Part shown: piece after piece, positions 21,554-22,166 of the stretch | Layout of the letters: the number at the start of each line of letters is the position of its first letter | Position numbering within the stretch: the stretch's first letter is position 1 | Origin: an uncultured Dorea sp. | Lineage (GTDB): Bacteria; Bacillota; Clostridia; Lachnospirales; Lachnospiraceae | Reading direction: 5' to 3' | Assembly (NCBI GenBank): GCA_910584575.1 | Contig: CAJUBG010000060.1 | Location: 1-22,166, forward strand | Length of the DNA stretch: 22,166 nt | The notes under the pieces: model-generated | The model's database searches: none | The model's input: the letters and a program-made list of their open reading frames with translations, nothing else | What the model was told of the DNA's origin: nothing | Translations under genes and position numbers: made by a program

Positions 21554-21572
21554 GTAACCAATTCTTGGTTAC
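21554..21572. other. Perfect 8-bp stem-loop
   Basis: GTAACCAA-TTC-TTGGTTAC is a perfect stem with a 3-nt loop, 14 nt after the nested hairpin. With it, it makes a structured noncoding segment of unknown function. Confidence 0.4.
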
Positions 21573-21633
21573 TCCAATGACGTTTTGTAAAGGACTTTTT
21601 AATCATATTCACAGAAAATTTACATTTCAGAGC

Positions 21634-21674
21634 AAAAAATAGAGCCTGGAACCTGTTTTTTAGATTCCTGGCTC
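21634..21674 (-). terminator. Intrinsic terminator of the right-edge gene
   Basis: On the minus strand GAGCCAGGAA and TTCCAGGCTC pair over nine base pairs around one A-A mismatch, with a 13-nt loop, and are followed by TATTTTTTG. It lies 11 nt after the stop of the transposase-family gene. Confidence 0.85.
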
Positions 21675-21685
21675 ATTAGTGCCAT

Positions 21686-22166
21686 TTACATATTCTGGTC
21701 TGTTTTCAATTTTCTCACTTCGTCAACTGAAAGGCCAACAAATTCCGCAATCTTTTCAAGCGTTATTGTTCCATCTTCCAGCATTTTTTTTGCAACATTT
21801 ATCATTCCCTCTTTCAATGTCTGATTCCTCATATCTTCCATAGCACGGCACATAATCTCGATTCCCTCCTTGCTCTCTTTGAAAAATCTCACCCTGTCCG
21901 CCAGTGTCCCATAGTACATATCCGCTGCGTCTGTGCAGGAGAAGTCATGCATTAACTTCCCGATTGGCGTATCTCCACGGTAAGCGCCATTTACATACAG
22001 TATGTGCGAACCGTCCTCAAATCTTTCCCCAGTTCCTAAAAAGCACCTCTCAATTGGATAAAGCGGCAACCCCTTTTCCATTACGTCATTCTCTGTGATA
22101 AAGATTACCCACGTTTCCGGTAGCTTGTCGAAGTCCTCGCCTTTTTTCAAAAGATTTGCGTCCATC
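21686..22166 (-). CDS. Rpn/PD-(D/E)XK nuclease-family transposase, C-terminal part (5' end beyond window)
   Basis: The visible 159 residues read open to the right edge. An ATG at 22163-22165 happens to lie there but the family protein is normally about 300 residues, so the gene surely begins outside. The segment DANLLKKGEDFDKLPETWVIFITENDV is the highly conserved middle block of the PF12784 / TIGR01784 family. It is followed by GLPLYPIERCF, the block HILYVNGAYRGDTPIGKLMHDF, and an HTH-like tail TITLEKIAEFVGLSVDEVRKL. The family is related to recombination-promoting nucleases. The catalytic D-ExK residues would be in the missing N-terminal half. It has a strong terminator. Family members often occur in many copies per genome in gut Clostridia. 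Confidence 0.85.
   Translation of the reverse strand, partial: MDANLLKKGEDFDKLPETWVIFITENDVMEKGLPLYPIERCFLGTGERFEDGSHILYVNGAYRGDTPIGKLMHDFSCTDAADMYYGTLADRVRFFKESKEGIEIMCRAMEDMRNQTLKEGMINVAKKMLEDGTITLEKIAEFVGLSVDEVRKLKTDQNM

Larger units (their letters stand above)
21066..21641. other. Gene-poor stretch, probable decayed accessory DNA
   Basis: About 575 bp hold no credible protein gene. The only open frame of note (21292-21477) reads antisense through a tRNA-like sequence and has no ribosome site. The stretch contains the tRNA-like remnant, a nested hairpin and a simple stem-loop, each listed separately. Near 21150 the sequence AAAAAGGCTGTCTAAAAAA recalls the ends of some insertion elements, but I cannot name one and see no transposase. 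Confidence 0.6.

Overview
The window looks like chromosomal DNA of a spore-forming, Gram-positive Clostridia, most likely a gut Lachnospiraceae. The reasons are moderate GC, AGGAGG ribosome sites before nearly every gene, sigma-A promoters, a T-box leader, spoIID/spoIIQ, and a DUF4179-type anti-sigma factor. The lineage is inferred from gene content, not from a search.

Left part (1-3.9 kb): a sugar-type ABC lipoprotein (cut by the left edge) is divergent from an ECF sigma / membrane anti-sigma pair. The pair is preceded by a promoter resembling those that ECF factors use on their own genes. A hemolysin III/PAQR membrane protein follows, convergent with a small GIY-YIG protein across a shared hairpin.

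Centre (4-12.7 kb): a minus-strand block in transcription order ileS - glgP - spoIID - spoIIQ. ileS has a complete Ile T-box leader behind a strong sigma-A promoter. spoIID and spoIIQ each have a promoter of the compartment-specific class expected for them: sigma-E-like before spoIID and sigma-F-like before spoIIQ. The sigma-E-like promoter lies inside the stem that probably terminates glgP. Divergent from ileS is an unrecognised coiled-coil gene with a TTG start.

Carbohydrate and wall block (12.7-19.3 kb, minus strand): an unrecognised 220-residue protein, a GH42 beta-galactosidase, an amylosucrase-like GH13 enzyme with an acidic repeat-bearing N-terminal tail, and a D-alanyl-D-alanine carboxypeptidase 2 nt behind it. 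With the solute-binding protein and glycogen phosphorylase, the window is rich in oligosaccharide uptake and storage functions.

Right part (19.3-22.2 kb): a small XRE regulator, a WYL regulator with a YCII-domain gene behind it, then about 600 bp without a credible gene. This gap holds a D-arm-less tRNA-like remnant and several hairpins. It ends at the C-terminal part of a PD-(D/E)XK (Rpn/PF12784-type) transposase-family protein cut by the right edge. This end looks like the margin of accessory DNA. I see no CRISPR array, rRNA or intact tRNA, and no convincing undescribed multi-gene system. The best leads are the overlapping regulatory layout at spoIID, the repeat-tailed amylosucrase-like enzyme, the long sigma/anti-sigma overlap, and the tRNA-like remnant.
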